DNA of 18,830 bases from an uncultured Bacillota bacterium (GTDB taxonomy: Bacteria; Bacillota_I; Bacilli_A; RFN20; CAG-826). Each line of letters opens with the position of its first letter. Within the stretch, counting starts at the first letter, position 1. The notes under the pieces are model-generated. The model was not told the DNA's origin. It ran no database searches and saw only the letters and a list, made by a program, of their open reading frames with translations. Where the stretch lies: the NCBI GenBank assembly GCA_946623775.1, contig CAMORJ010000018.1, positions 1-18,830 of the forward strand, in the 5' to 3' direction. The position numbers and the translations under genes are program-made. Shown here one piece after another: positions 7,034 to 14,706 of this stretch.

Positions 7034-8238
7034 CCTTGCTGGCCTTGCCCGTTCCCTCTGTTTCCGCCGCCGCGATGGTGGTGCCTATGGCGGTTATGGT
7101 TGCCGCCGCCTTCGCCAGGGCGTCCGTTTTGCCTTGGCTGCTGCGGCTGGTTGTTTGGCTTATTCTGAGGTCTAGGCTGCTGGCCTTGCTGTTGGCCCTG
7201 CTGCTGGCCTTGGCGATTGCCATGGTGCCTATTGCGGTGCCTGTTCCTTCCTCCGCCTTGGCCTTGCTGTTGCTGGGGCTGGTTGGCTGCTGGAACGCCA
7301 CCAGAGTTGCCTCCATAGGAGTTCTCTCGTACGCCGGTGGCCTGAATATGGAAATCGGGGAGGACGAACTCTTCCACGGTTTTCTGGGTTTCTTTCTTTT
7401 TGTAGGTGCCCGCCATCATCGCTTTGATGTCTTCGAGCGGATAGGTTTGATAGTCGCTTCTTTCGCCGTTGACGATGCGGACGGTGCGGGAAATGATGTT
7501 CATCGAATCCACGGTGTAGTCGCCGTCTGGAGTATGGATGACGGTCCCGATTTGGGGGAAGTCCTTTTTCTCGATGGTATAGGTGTCGTCTTCGTAGGCG
7601 AGGCAGCAAATCAATTTGCCGCAGGGGCCGGAAAGCTTCGGGATGTTCAAAGTGAGCATTTGGTTCTTGGCCCTTGCGATGGAGATGCCTTCGAATTGGG
7701 TCAAGAAGGTGGAGCAGCATAGCGGCAACCCGCAGGTGCCGATGCCGCCGACCATTTTGGCTTTGTCGCGGGATGCGATTTGCCTCAATTCGACGCGGCA
7801 GCTCAAAAGCGGAGCGATCTTGCGAAGCAATTCGCGGAAGTCCACGCGCTTTTCGGGAGAGGTATAAGTGATGGTGATTTTCGTGCCGTCTAAGGTATAG
7901 AAAGCATCGAGAAGGTCCATCGGGAGGTTCAGTGCTTTGATTTGCTCGGCCGTGACCGCCAAAGCGCGCTTGGCCTCTTTGAGGTTGAAGTTGTAGTCGA
8001 TCAAATCGCTTTTTGTCGGTTTGCGGAGAACTGGCTTAAGGGCAAGGCTTCCTTTGTAAGAGGCCATGCTCATCAAACTGGTTGTGACGGTCCCCATTTC
8101 ATATCCGTTGATCGTATCGACAACGACGAGGTCCCCGAGCTTCAAATCCGAGAATTCAGTCGAAAAATAATACGCCTTCTCCGAACCTAAAAAGCGAACG
8201 CCAACATAATATTTGGAAGATGAAGATTCTTCTGCCAT
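7030..8238 (-). CDS. yaaT: PSP1-domain protein YaaT/RicT with low-complexity C-terminal tail
   Basis: A 402-residue protein. Residues 1 to about 290 are the PSP1/RicT fold, with the diagnostic cysteines C169, C174, C175 (TCGLPLCC) and C206, C211, C212 (PCGKLICC). In B. subtilis RicT, cysteines of this region bind Fe-S clusters in the RicA-RicF-RicT complex, which promotes RNase Y-dependent mRNA maturation and sporulation/biofilm signalling. Residues 301-402 are an extra tail, rich in Gln, Gly, Asn, Arg and His, with RNRHRNRHHGNR, three QGQQ-type units and HNRHRHHHRGGGNRG; B. subtilis YaaT (about 275 residues) has nothing like it. The ATG at 8238 has AAGGAG at 8245-8250 within the end of holB. 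RicA (YmcA) and RicF (YlbF) partners are not in the window. Confidence 0.93.
   Translation of the reverse strand: MAEESSSSKYYVGVRFLGSEKAYYFSTEFSDLKLGDLVVVDTINGYEMGTVTTSLMSMASYKGSLALKPVLRKPTKSDLIDYNFNLKEAKRALAVTAEQIKALNLPMDLLDAFYTLDGTKITITYTSPEKRVDFRELLRKIAPLLSCRVELRQIASRDKAKMVGGIGTCGLPLCCSTFLTQFEGISIARAKNQMLTLNIPKLSGPCGKLICCLAYEDDTYTIEKKDFPQIGTVIHTPDGDYTVDSMNIISRTVRIVNGERSDYQTYPLEDIKAMMAGTYKKKETQKTVEEFVLPDFHIQATGVRENSYGGNSGGVPAANQPQQQQGQGGGRNRHRNRHHGNRQGQQQGQQQGQQPRPQNKPNNQPQQPRQNGRPGEGGGNHNRHRHHHRGGGNRGNGQGQQG
7033..7338 (-). repeat. Low-complexity region coding the Q/G/N/H/R tail of YaaT
   Basis: On the minus strand this stretch is built of reiterated CAG/CAA, GGC/GGT, CGC and CAC/CAT codons and encodes residues 301-402 of YaaT. 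The Gln-Gly units (QGQQQGQQQGQQ) are near-exact short tandem repeats and likely vary in number between strains. Its composition creates a long hydrophobic open frame on the opposite strand, which is not a gene. Confidence 0.85.
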
Positions 8239-8241
8239 GCG

Positions 8242-9219
8242 TTACTCCTTAGTGATGACGCTTACTAAATGAGAGAGCAAAAGCCCTGAATTGATATTGG
8301 TCTCGGCTTCTCCCCTAAGCGTCATAATGGAGAGGAGCGATGAATCGACATGAGGCAGCTTGCCTGCGAGGTCGGCGATTATTTTACCATAAGATGGTAG
8401 GGAAATGCTTGAACCTCTTTGGTAGGTTGCAATATCTTGGAACACGAGACTCAGCATATCCAAGAAAAAACGAACCGTTGGACGCGAAAACAAAGCAGGG
8501 GTTACGTCTTTTTGCATTACATACCTTGCGTAGGCCGGTCCTTCGCACAAGGATTCCAAGAACGGGACAAGCGCGGATTTCGCGATTCTATAATCGTCGG
8601 AGGATGCTTGCTCGAATACCAAACCGCCGTCGTTGAAGAAGTAGGAGAGTATTTCCGCGTCGTCTTGCTCTGCGCCGAGTTCGACCGCTTCTTGAACGAC
8701 TGTGCTGCGCGGGGAAAGGGTTAAGCGAATCTTTTCGCAGCGCGAGATAATGGTCGGAAGAACCTTGGCTTCGTTCTTGCTGGTCAAGATGGCATAGGTG
8801 CCTTCGCTAGGCTCTTCCAAGAACTTCAGGAGGGAGTTCGCGGCATCAGGCGTCATGTTCTCAATCTCGTTGATGACATAGACCATGATGCCTTTTTCCT
8901 CTAGGGCGGTTTGGCTGAACAGGCTGGAGACGTTTGAGACGGCATCCTTTTTGACTGTGCCTTCTGCTCCATCGAGGAAGATGAAGTCAGGATATTCGCC
9001 TTTGTCGATGCGCTGGCATTTGACGCACGTCTCATCGGCAAGAGGGTCGCCATGATCGCATACCAGGGATTTCGCCAAATAAATAGCGACTTCCTTTAAA
9101 GGGATTCCGGCTTCGCCGATGAGGAGATATGCATGGGCTACTTTCCCAGACGAGAGGGCATTAGAAAAAATGCGGTGAACCAGCTTTTGCTTTTTCTCTA
9201 GGTACGACCGCACTTCCAT
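8242..9219 (-). CDS. holB: DNA polymerase III subunit delta'
   Basis: A 325-residue AAA+ clamp-loader subunit. The opening HRIFSNALSSGKVAHAYLLIGEAG is typical, with a degenerate P-loop (GEAGIPLK, 35-42, no GKT) and a degenerate Walker B (VINEIENM, 115-122), as expected for non-hydrolysing delta'. LLKFLEEPSEGTYAILTS and the SRC motif (159-161) are conserved. Cysteines 54, 65 and 68 suggest a remnant zinc module. It works with DnaX (same operon) and HolA to load the sliding clamp. Start ATG 9219 has GGAG inside the end of tmk, whose stop is 3 bases upstream. In B. subtilis yaaQ/darA and yaaR separate tmk and holB; they are absent here. Confidence 0.95.
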   Translation of the reverse strand: MEVRSYLEKKQKLVHRIFSNALSSGKVAHAYLLIGEAGIPLKEVAIYLAKSLVCDHGDPLADETCVKCQRIDKGEYPDFIFLDGAEGTVKKDAVSNVSSLFSQTALEEKGIMVYVINEIENMTPDAANSLLKFLEEPSEGTYAILTSKNEAKVLPTIISRCEKIRLTLSPRSTVVQEAVELGAEQDDAEILSYFFNDGGLVFEQASSDDYRIAKSALVPFLESLCEGPAYARYVMQKDVTPALFSRPTVRFFLDMLSLVFQDIATYQRGSSISLPSYGKIIADLAGKLPHVDSSLLSIMTLRGEAETNINSGLLLSHLVSVITKE

Positions 9220-9222
9220 GAA

Positions 9223-9849
9223 TTATTTCTCCAAACGCGCCAAGATGACTTTCATGGAGTCGGCAACGACTTCTTCCGGGCTCTTGCTGGCATCGATGAT
9301 GACGAATCTCTCGGGATAGCGGGCCGCTAACTCGAGGAACGTCTTCCTGACGCCTTCGTGGAAAGAGAGCTTTTCCAAGTCTAAACGGTTGACTTCCCTT
9401 GAAGCATTGGCCGCGATTCTAGCCAATCCGAGTTTGGGATCGATGTCGAATAATAAGGTTAGGTCGGGATAGGTGTTTTCTGTCGCGAAGAGATTGATGT
9501 TCAAGACTTCTTCAAGGCCAATTCCCCTTGCTCCGCCCTGATAGGCAAGCGACGAATCGAGATAACGGTCGCAAAGGACGATCTTCCCTTCTTTCAATGC
9601 CGGCCAGACTCTTTGAACGAGATGCTGACGGCGGGAAGCGGCGTATAAAAGGGCCTCGGTCCTTTTATCCATGTCGGTGTTTTTCTTGTCGAGGATCACC
9701 TCGCGGATTTCTTCGGAAATCGGGGTTCCACCAGGCTCTCTTGTAAGCACCGTTTCATAGCCTTTTTCGATAAGCAGTTCGCTAATTTTGCGTAAAGCGG
9801 TGGATTTGCCAGATCCTTCACCGCCCTCGAACGTGATGAAAAGACTCAT
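9223..9849 (-). CDS. tmk: Thymidylate kinase
   Basis: A 208-residue enzyme of normal length that phosphorylates dTMP to dTDP with ATP in dTTP synthesis. It shows the P-loop GGEGSGKST (9-17), the REPGGT motif (37-42) and the DRY motif followed by SSLAYQGGARG (94-108). The arrangement around the P-loop and lid cannot be classified further by eye. The ATG overlaps the recR stop as ATGA (4 bases), so it is translationally coupled to recR. Confidence 0.97.
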   Translation of the reverse strand: MSLFITFEGGEGSGKSTALRKISELLIEKGYETVLTREPGGTPISEEIREVILDKKNTDMDKRTEALLYAASRRQHLVQRVWPALKEGKIVLCDRYLDSSLAYQGGARGIGLEEVLNINLFATENTYPDLTLLFDIDPKLGLARIAANASREVNRLDLEKLSFHEGVRKTFLELAARYPERFVIIDASKSPEEVVADSMKVILARLEK

Positions 9850-10442
9850 AGTTTTTTCCTTCCTTCCAATGCTTTGGATAGCGTTAACGAATCGGCATAA
9901 TCAAGCGATGCCCCCATTGGCAAACCATAGGCAAGCCTCGTCACGCTGACGTTCTTGCCCTCCAATAGTTTTGCTAGATATAGAGCGGTCGTTTCGCCTT
10001 CGATATTGGGATTGGTCGCGATGATGACCTCTTTGACGCCTTCTTCTTCGATTCGGGCGAACAAATCCTCAAAATGGAGTTCGGCAGCCCCAATGCCTTT
10101 GCTGGGGGAGATAACCCCGCCTAAGACGTGGTAGATGCCATGGAAGTCGTTCAGTTTTTCGAAAGCCAGGGCGTCCTTGGGATAGGAGATGACGATCAAA
10201 GTGGAATGGTCGCGATTCGGATCGGAGCAAACCTCGCATTCGCCACCTTCCGAATAAAGTCCGCATTTTGGGCAATGGACAATGTTGGTTTTGACGCCCT
10301 TTATGGCATCGGAAAACGCAAAAGCATCTTCCTCATTCATTTCCAGTACGGCATAGGCCATGCGTTCAGCGGTTTTGTTGCCGATGCCAGGAAGTTTGGA
10401 GAAAGAGTCGACTAGCGATAAAAAGGTCGGTAGTTCCTTCAT
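9846..10442 (-). CDS. recR: Recombination protein RecR
   Basis: A 198-residue protein, the family's usual length. Helix-hairpin-helix FSKLPGIGNKTAERMAY (14-30), zinc finger C57, C60, C69, C72 (HCPKCG ... CEVC), then a Toprim domain from about 80 (LIVISYPKDALAFEKL) and YHVLGGVISPSKGIG. RecR acts with RecO and RecF to load RecA on gapped DNA. The usual VVE of the first Toprim strand reads VIS here, a mild divergence. The start ATG shares one base with the ybaB stop (TAATG), and the distal end overlaps tmk by 4 bases. Confidence 0.97.
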   Translation of the reverse strand: MKELPTFLSLVDSFSKLPGIGNKTAERMAYAVLEMNEEDAFAFSDAIKGVKTNIVHCPKCGLYSEGGECEVCSDPNRDHSTLIVISYPKDALAFEKLNDFHGIYHVLGGVISPSKGIGAAELHFEDLFARIEEEGVKEVIIATNPNIEGETTALYLAKLLEGKNVSVTRLAYGLPMGASLDYADSLTLSKALEGRKKL

Positions 10443-10744
10443 TAAAAGAGCGCGCCGGTCTGTCCGGTGATTTTTTCTTCGATGGCGTCGTTGGCTTCGT
10501 TGATCTGAGCAAGGGCCTCGTTAAGCGCCAAAGCGATGGTGTCCTGAAGCATCTCGATGTTATCGGGATCAACTGCTTCTGGATCGATGGTCAATGATTT
10601 GACGGTGCGATTGCCGAGCATGACGAGCTCGACCATGCCGTTTTTCGAGACGGCGAATTCCTGCGCATCCAATGCATCGTGGGCTTTCTTGAGCTCGCGT
10701 TGCATCTTTTGGGCACGCATCATCATTTGCTGCATTTGGTTCAT
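10442..10744 (-). CDS. ybaB: YbaB/EbfC family nucleoid-associated protein
   Basis: A 100-residue protein with the methionine/glutamine-rich N-terminal helix (MNQMQQMMMRAQKMQREL) and central strands (VSKNGMVELVMLG) of YbaB/EbfC (B. subtilis YaaK). Family members are dimeric DNA-binding proteins associated with the nucleoid and almost always encoded between dnaX and recR, as here. AAGGAG lies at the end of dnaX just before the ATG; only one base separates the dnaX stop from it. Confidence 0.96.
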   Translation of the reverse strand: MNQMQQMMMRAQKMQRELKKAHDALDAQEFAVSKNGMVELVMLGNRTVKSLTIDPEAVDPDNIEMLQDTIALALNEALAQINEANDAIEEKITGQTGALF

Positions 10745-10745
10745 A

Positions 10746-12650
10746 TTATTCTCCTTTAGGCAAATTGAGTTCTATTTCTTCGATGCTAGGCAATTTTCCT
10801 GCTTGCTTCAAATTGAAGTATAGGTTCTGGCAGCGATTGGAATCTTGACGATCAAGGGCATAGACGAATACCTTCCTGCCCAAGATTTTCTCAACCATCT
10901 TTGCGATAAGTGCCTGGTTCTCTTGATAGTTGGCGATATCGCGCTTTTTGGTGAAGTTGTAGTTGACGAGCAACGCGTCCTGGCACAAGCAGAACGGCTT
11001 TCCTTCGGATAGCAGGGTCGCGAGTTCTCCGACATCCGGATCCAGGCGGAGGCTTTGGAACACTTCCCATTTGCTATGAAGCAGTTGACGCTCAGCCTTG
11101 AATTTGGCTCCAAGGACCATGATATTGGCCACTTCCTCATCGGGAATGGTGCAGAGAGTGCCATCATGGACCAGCGTCGCTCCCTTGAGATCGCTGACAT
11201 CCAATGCCGGGCGGTAGATCTCCGGCTTGGGTTCAGGTTTTGGCTCGGGCTTTGGCTCTGGCTTGGGTTCAGGCTTAGGTTCGACAATAGGTTTTGGCTC
11301 TGGCTTAGGGGCTGGCGCAGGAATCGGCTGTTCGATGACCGGCTCTGGTTCGGGAACGGGTTCTTCCTGCTCGTCTTCAAATAAGAAATCAGGAGCGGTG
11401 GTGCCGCTATAAGGTTGGCCGGCTTGCGGCTCGTAAGCGGGTGCTTGTGGCGCGGGAGCGGGTTCTGGCTTTGGTTCTTCTTCGGGTTCGAAAACTGCAG
11501 GTTTAATGGTGTTCTGCGGTTTTTCGACAGGTTTTTGCTGCGGTTTTGGCTCAGGGAGCGCTTCTTCTTCGCCATCGGAAAGGGATGCGAGTTGAAGCAG
11601 TGCGAGCTCGAATAGGGAACGGATATTGCTGACCGTCTTGAAGTCGATTTGTGTCTTCAGCAAGACGTCGATCATTTGGTTTGCGAGCTTGGAGTCGATG
11701 CAGGCAGCAAGCTCTTTCGCCTCATCCTCTTTAATAGCGCTTAGCAATGCGGCGGATTTTGTCCTGCGGTAGATGAGCAAGTCTTTCAAGACATCGAGCA
11801 AGGATAGGCAAAGACGCTTGATGTCGATTCCGCCATCGAGGAATTCTTGCTCCTTCTTAAGCACCCCTGCGACATCGCCTTGGGCGACAAGCTTCAATAG
11901 GGCGACCCTTTGTTTGCTGGAGGTTAAACCGAAGACGGAAAGAACATCTGCCTGCCTCAATACGTTGCCGCCATAGGCGAGGGCTTGGTCCAAAATCGAT
12001 AAAGAGTCACGCATTCCGCCATCTGCCAAAGCGACGATTTCGTCCACGGCAGCATCCTCAAACTCGACATTCTCTTGATTCAAGACCCAGACGAGCTTTT
12101 CTTTTAGGTCTGCATCCTCGATTTTGCCGAAGTCATATCTCTGGCAACGGGACAAGATGGTAGGAAGCACCTTGTGAGGTTCGGTTGTCGCCAAAATGAA
12201 GATGACGTGGCTGGGCGGTTCTTCCAATGTCTTTAATAAGGCATTAAAAGCGCCTTGCGACATCATATGGACTTCGTCGATGATGTAGATTTTCATTCTT
12301 CCCTTGATGGGAGAATAACGGACGTTGTCGATTAATTCGCGGACCTGGTCAACGCCATTGTTGCTCGCGGCGTCGATTTCGACCACGTCAGGATGCGAAC
12401 CGGCGTTCAAGGCTTCGCAGTTCGAGCAATGATTGCATTGATGTCCGATTCCCTCTTCGCAGTTAAGCGCCTTGGCAATAAGCCTTGCCATGGATGTTTT
12501 TCCGGTTCCTCTCGGCCCGCAGAAAAGATAGGCATGGGCAAGTTTGTTGCTTGCTATGGCGTTTTTTAGGGTGCGAACGATCGCTTTTTGCCCAGCGACC
12601 TCGTCAAAGGTCATAGGGCGATATTTGTTATAAAGAGCTTTATATGCCAT
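10746..12650 (-). CDS. dnaX: DNA polymerase III subunits gamma/tau
   Basis: A 634-residue clamp-loader ATPase. Opening YNKYRPMTFDEVAGQ, Walker A GPRGTGKT (45-52), zinc cysteines C64, C72, C75, C78, Walker B IIDEVHM (123-129), LLKTLEEPPSHVIFILATTE and SRC (167-169). Domain III runs to about residue 356. A low-complexity Pro/Glu/Lys linker follows (about 357-482), then a tau-like C-terminal domain (about 483-634) that in other bacteria contacts the replicative polymerase and helicase. First gene of the seven-gene operon; the ATG at 12650 follows GGAGGG at 12660-12665. I see no convincing slippery site for making a short gamma form. Confidence 0.97.
   Translation of the reverse strand: MAYKALYNKYRPMTFDEVAGQKAIVRTLKNAIASNKLAHAYLFCGPRGTGKTSMARLIAKALNCEEGIGHQCNHCSNCEALNAGSHPDVVEIDAASNNGVDQVRELIDNVRYSPIKGRMKIYIIDEVHMMSQGAFNALLKTLEEPPSHVIFILATTEPHKVLPTILSRCQRYDFGKIEDADLKEKLVWVLNQENVEFEDAAVDEIVALADGGMRDSLSILDQALAYGGNVLRQADVLSVFGLTSSKQRVALLKLVAQGDVAGVLKKEQEFLDGGIDIKRLCLSLLDVLKDLLIYRRTKSAALLSAIKEDEAKELAACIDSKLANQMIDVLLKTQIDFKTVSNIRSLFELALLQLASLSDGEEEALPEPKPQQKPVEKPQNTIKPAVFEPEEEPKPEPAPAPQAPAYEPQAGQPYSGTTAPDFLFEDEQEEPVPEPEPVIEQPIPAPAPKPEPKPIVEPKPEPKPEPKPEPKPEPKPEIYRPALDVSDLKGATLVHDGTLCTIPDEEVANIMVLGAKFKAERQLLHSKWEVFQSLRLDPDVGELATLLSEGKPFCLCQDALLVNYNFTKKRDIANYQENQALIAKMVEKILGRKVFVYALDRQDSNRCQNLYFNLKQAGKLPSIEEIELNLPKGE
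11222..11340 (-). repeat. Hexanucleotide-like repeat coding the (PKPE)n linker of DnaX
   Basis: Tandem, slightly degenerate 6-12 base units rich in GGCTCN/GGYTTN on the plus strand encode PEPKP repeats in the DnaX linker (around residues 440-478). The repeat makes all three frames on both strands long and open, which explains spurious reading frames here. Such a stretch should be prone to length change by slippage. Confidence 0.8.
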
Positions 12651-12659
12651 AAATTATCG

Positions 12660-12671
12660 CCCTCCATTATA
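12660..12671 (-). promoter_or_regulatory. dnaX ribosome binding site abutted by a TATAAT element
   Basis: Read on the minus strand, a perfect TATAAT (12666-12671) is immediately followed by GGAGGG (12660-12665), nine bases before the dnaX ATG. The GGAGGG is a convincing ribosome binding site. If TATAAT were the -10 box the transcript would begin near 12659, downstream of that site, so the TATAAT is either coincidental or drives a nearly leaderless message. No good -35 sits 16-18 bases upstream of it. Confidence 0.45.
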
Positions 12672-12697
12672 CATTTCCGACTTGTTTGTTCCTAGGG

Positions 12698-12712
12698 CTA
12701 ATCATAGATTAG
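12698..12712. repeat. Small inverted repeat in the dnaX-prfA divergent region
   Basis: CTAATC and GATTAG are perfect complements separated by ATA. It lies midway between the two divergent genes, just upstream of the prfA -35 region. It could be an operator, but a 6-bp dyad is close to chance expectation for a gap of this size. Confidence 0.3.
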
Positions 12713-12714
12713 GA

Positions 12715-12745
12715 TTGTTTCTCATGCTGTAGGGCATGATATAAT
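12715..12745 (+). promoter_or_regulatory. Probable sigma-A promoter of prfA (extended -10)
   Basis: A perfect -10 TATAAT at 12740-12745 is preceded by TG at 12737-12738, giving an extended -10. A TTGTTT -35-like element lies at 12715-12720, with a long 19-base spacer. Transcription would start near 12752, leaving a leader of about 15 bases that includes a weak ribosome site (GGACGAG, 12754-12760) before the ATG at 12767. It would drive prfA-prmC and the fused ywlC-rpiB gene. Confidence 0.65.
12722..12739. repeat. Dyad within the prfA promoter spacer
   Basis: TCATGC-N6-GCATGA, six perfect base pairs, lies wholly between the -35 and -10 elements of the prfA promoter. A dyad in an over-long 19-base spacer is the layout of MerR-type activated promoters, but no such regulator is in the window and the arms are short. 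Confidence 0.3.
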
Positions 12746-12766
12746 TCCGCCGTGGACGAGTGAATT

Positions 12767-13858
12767 ATGGATGAAAGCATGAAAAAGCGCCTAGAAGCAA
12801 CTAGGGAACGCTACAAACAATTAGAAGAAGCACTGAGCCAGGATGACATCGCATCCGATTTGGCGAATCTTGCCAAAATCAGCAAGGAAAAAGCATCCTT
12901 GGAGCAACCGACGAAACTCTATGAGGAGTATCTCGCTTTGGAAGCGGACGTCGCCGAATCCTATGAGATGGAAGCCATTGGCGATGCTGAAATCATAGAG
13001 CTTGCAAAAGAGACCAGAAAATCCGATTTGGCTAGGATGGAGCAAATCGAAGAGCAATTGAAGCTCCTCCTTTTGCCGACCGACCCCAATGACAACAAAA
13101 ATATCATTGTTGAGATTCGCGGCGCCGTCGGCGGGGACGAAGCCAACATTTTCGCGGGCGACCTCCTTCGCATGTATACCAAATACGCCGAAAAACAGGG
13201 CTGGAAGATCAAACTTCTTGATGCATCTTTGGGTGCGTCGGGAGGCTATTCTTCCGTCTCTTTTATGATAAAGGGCGACTCCGTGTATTCGAAATTGAAG
13301 TTCGAGAGCGGTGCGCACCGCGTTCAGCGCGTACCGAAGACCGAGGCCAGCGGACGCATCCATACTTCCACCGCGACCGTGCTTGTCATGCCTGAGGCGG
13401 AGGAAGTCGACATCGTCATCAATCCCGCCGATTTGAAGATTGATACCTATCACTCTCAAGGCGCTGGCGGACAAAACGTCAATAAGACTGAATCTGCGGT
13501 CCGCATCACCCATTTGCCGACCGGAATCGTTGCCGCTTGCCAGACCGAAAAGGCTCAATTGCAAAACAAAGAAATCGCAATGCAGATGATACGTGCAAAG
13601 GTTTTCGCCTATTATCAGGACCAGGAAGACCAGAAGAGAGCCACCGAAAGAAAGCTCAAAGTCGGCACCGGCGAACGCTCGGAGAAAATACGCACTTACA
13701 ACTATCCGCAGAACCGCGTTACCGATCATCGCATCGGCTATACGGTCAACAAACTAGACCGCATCATGGAAGGCGATATCGACGAATTGCTTGAAGCGCT
13801 TATCCATTATGATCAGGAGCAAAAGCTCTTAGAGCAAACCGGAGAGACTAATGCCTAA
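12767..13858 (+). CDS. prfA: Peptide chain release factor 1
   Basis: A 363-residue class I release factor. The stop-codon-reading PxT tripeptide is PKT (190-192, in RVPKTEASGRIHTS), which marks RF1 (UAA/UAG) rather than RF2 (SPF). The catalytic GGQ is at 234-236 within GAGGQNVNKTES. The start is ATG 12767; a second in-frame ATG four codons later is possible. The gene heads the plus-strand operon, and its last 8 bases overlap prmC, whose product methylates the GGQ glutamine. Since TGA is used as a stop in this genome, RF2 must be encoded elsewhere, often just after secA. Confidence 0.98.
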   Translation: MDESMKKRLEATRERYKQLEEALSQDDIASDLANLAKISKEKASLEQPTKLYEEYLALEADVAESYEMEAIGDAEIIELAKETRKSDLARMEQIEEQLKLLLLPTDPNDNKNIIVEIRGAVGGDEANIFAGDLLRMYTKYAEKQGWKIKLLDASLGASGGYSSVSFMIKGDSVYSKLKFESGAHRVQRVPKTEASGRIHTSTATVLVMPEAEEVDIVINPADLKIDTYHSQGAGGQNVNKTESAVRITHLPTGIVAACQTEKAQLQNKEIAMQMIRAKVFAYYQDQEDQKRATERKLKVGTGERSEKIRTYNYPQNRVTDHRIGYTVNKLDRIMEGDIDELLEALIHYDQEQKLLEQTGETNA

Positions 13859-14696
13859 GATTTGGGAAGTCTATGGCAATGCCATAAATAAAGGAAAAGA
13901 CCATGGGGTGCTTTCTGCAGACCTCAGGCTTTTGATTGCTTATGACATGGGCTATGAACTGCCAATCGACACCTTATATCATAAAGATGATGAAATGACT
14001 CAGCTTGAGCTGTTCGAGAAACAGTTCGAGAGGCTTATGAACAACGAGCCGGTCGAATACATCATCAATGAAGCGAAATTCCTCGAATATAAGTTGTACG
14101 TAGACCCCAATGTCCTCATCCCGAGGATGGAGACACAAGAACTGGTCGCGAACATCACCGAGAGAATCATGGATTACTATGATCCTCGTAACTATTTGGT
14201 GTGCGCGGATATCGGAACGGGAAGCGGGGCGATTGCCTTGGCGCTTAAAGGCAACTTCAGGAATTGGCTCATGAGCGCATCAGACGTCTCCAAACCCGCT
14301 CTGGAAATCGCAAAGAAAAACTTTGATAAATATGGTGTTTCCATTAACACTTTTGAAGGAAAAAGTTTGGACCCATATATCGAGGCCAACATGAACCTCG
14401 ACATCATCGTTTCCAACCCCCCATATATTCGCAATCGCGACGATGTCCAATCCTCTGTCCGCGACTACGAACCCGCAAGTGCGTTGTATCTTGAAGACGA
14501 TAATAATGTGTACGAGGACATCTTTAAGAACTACGAAAAAGTCAAAAAGGGCACCTTATTGATGTGCTTCGAAATCGGCTATGATCTCGAAGACGAATTG
14601 AAAGCCCTTATGGCAAAATACCTGAAAAACTATGAATTTGAGTTTGTAAAAGACTTGAATGACATGACGAGATTCCTCTTCGTTTTCTGTAAATAG
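13851..14696 (+). CDS. prmC: Peptide chain release factor N5-glutamine methyltransferase
   Basis: A 281-residue class I SAM-dependent methyltransferase. N-terminal helical domain with EPVEYIINEAKFLEYKLYVD, the VLIPRMETQELV segment, the SAM loop ADIGTGSGA (119-127) and the catalytic NPPY (189-192). It methylates the GGQ glutamine of RF1 and RF2 and so speeds peptide release. It overlaps prfA by 8 bases, and GGAGAG at 13841-13846 precedes the ATG. Confidence 0.97.
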   Translation: MPKIWEVYGNAINKGKDHGVLSADLRLLIAYDMGYELPIDTLYHKDDEMTQLELFEKQFERLMNNEPVEYIINEAKFLEYKLYVDPNVLIPRMETQELVANITERIMDYYDPRNYLVCADIGTGSGAIALALKGNFRNWLMSASDVSKPALEIAKKNFDKYGVSINTFEGKSLDPYIEANMNLDIIVSNPPYIRNRDDVQSSVRDYEPASALYLEDDNNVYEDIFKNYEKVKKGTLLMCFEIGYDLEDELKALMAKYLKNYEFEFVKDLNDMTRFLFVFCK

Positions 14697-14706
14697 GAAA
14701 ATCTAT

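Noticed and set aside
7036..7722. 228-codon leucine/alanine-rich frame antisense to yaaT, looking like a membrane protein
   Set aside because: Its hydrophobicity comes from reading the CAG/GGC-rich tail codons backwards; the opposite strand encodes the true RicT cysteine motifs.
11227..11412. Gly-Ser repeat frame (GSGFGSG) on the plus strand
   Set aside because: It is a mirror image of the DnaX PKPE repeat.
10808..11575. 255-codon alternative frame within dnaX, possible programmed frameshift product
   Set aside because: It opens because of the PKPE repeat composition and shows no domain; I found no A-AAA-AAG-type slippery sequence with a following stem at its start.
12821..13729. 302-codon open frame antisense to prfA
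   Set aside because: It mirrors a strongly conserved release factor, has no recognisable domain and no ribosome site; long antisense frames are expected from the codon bias here.
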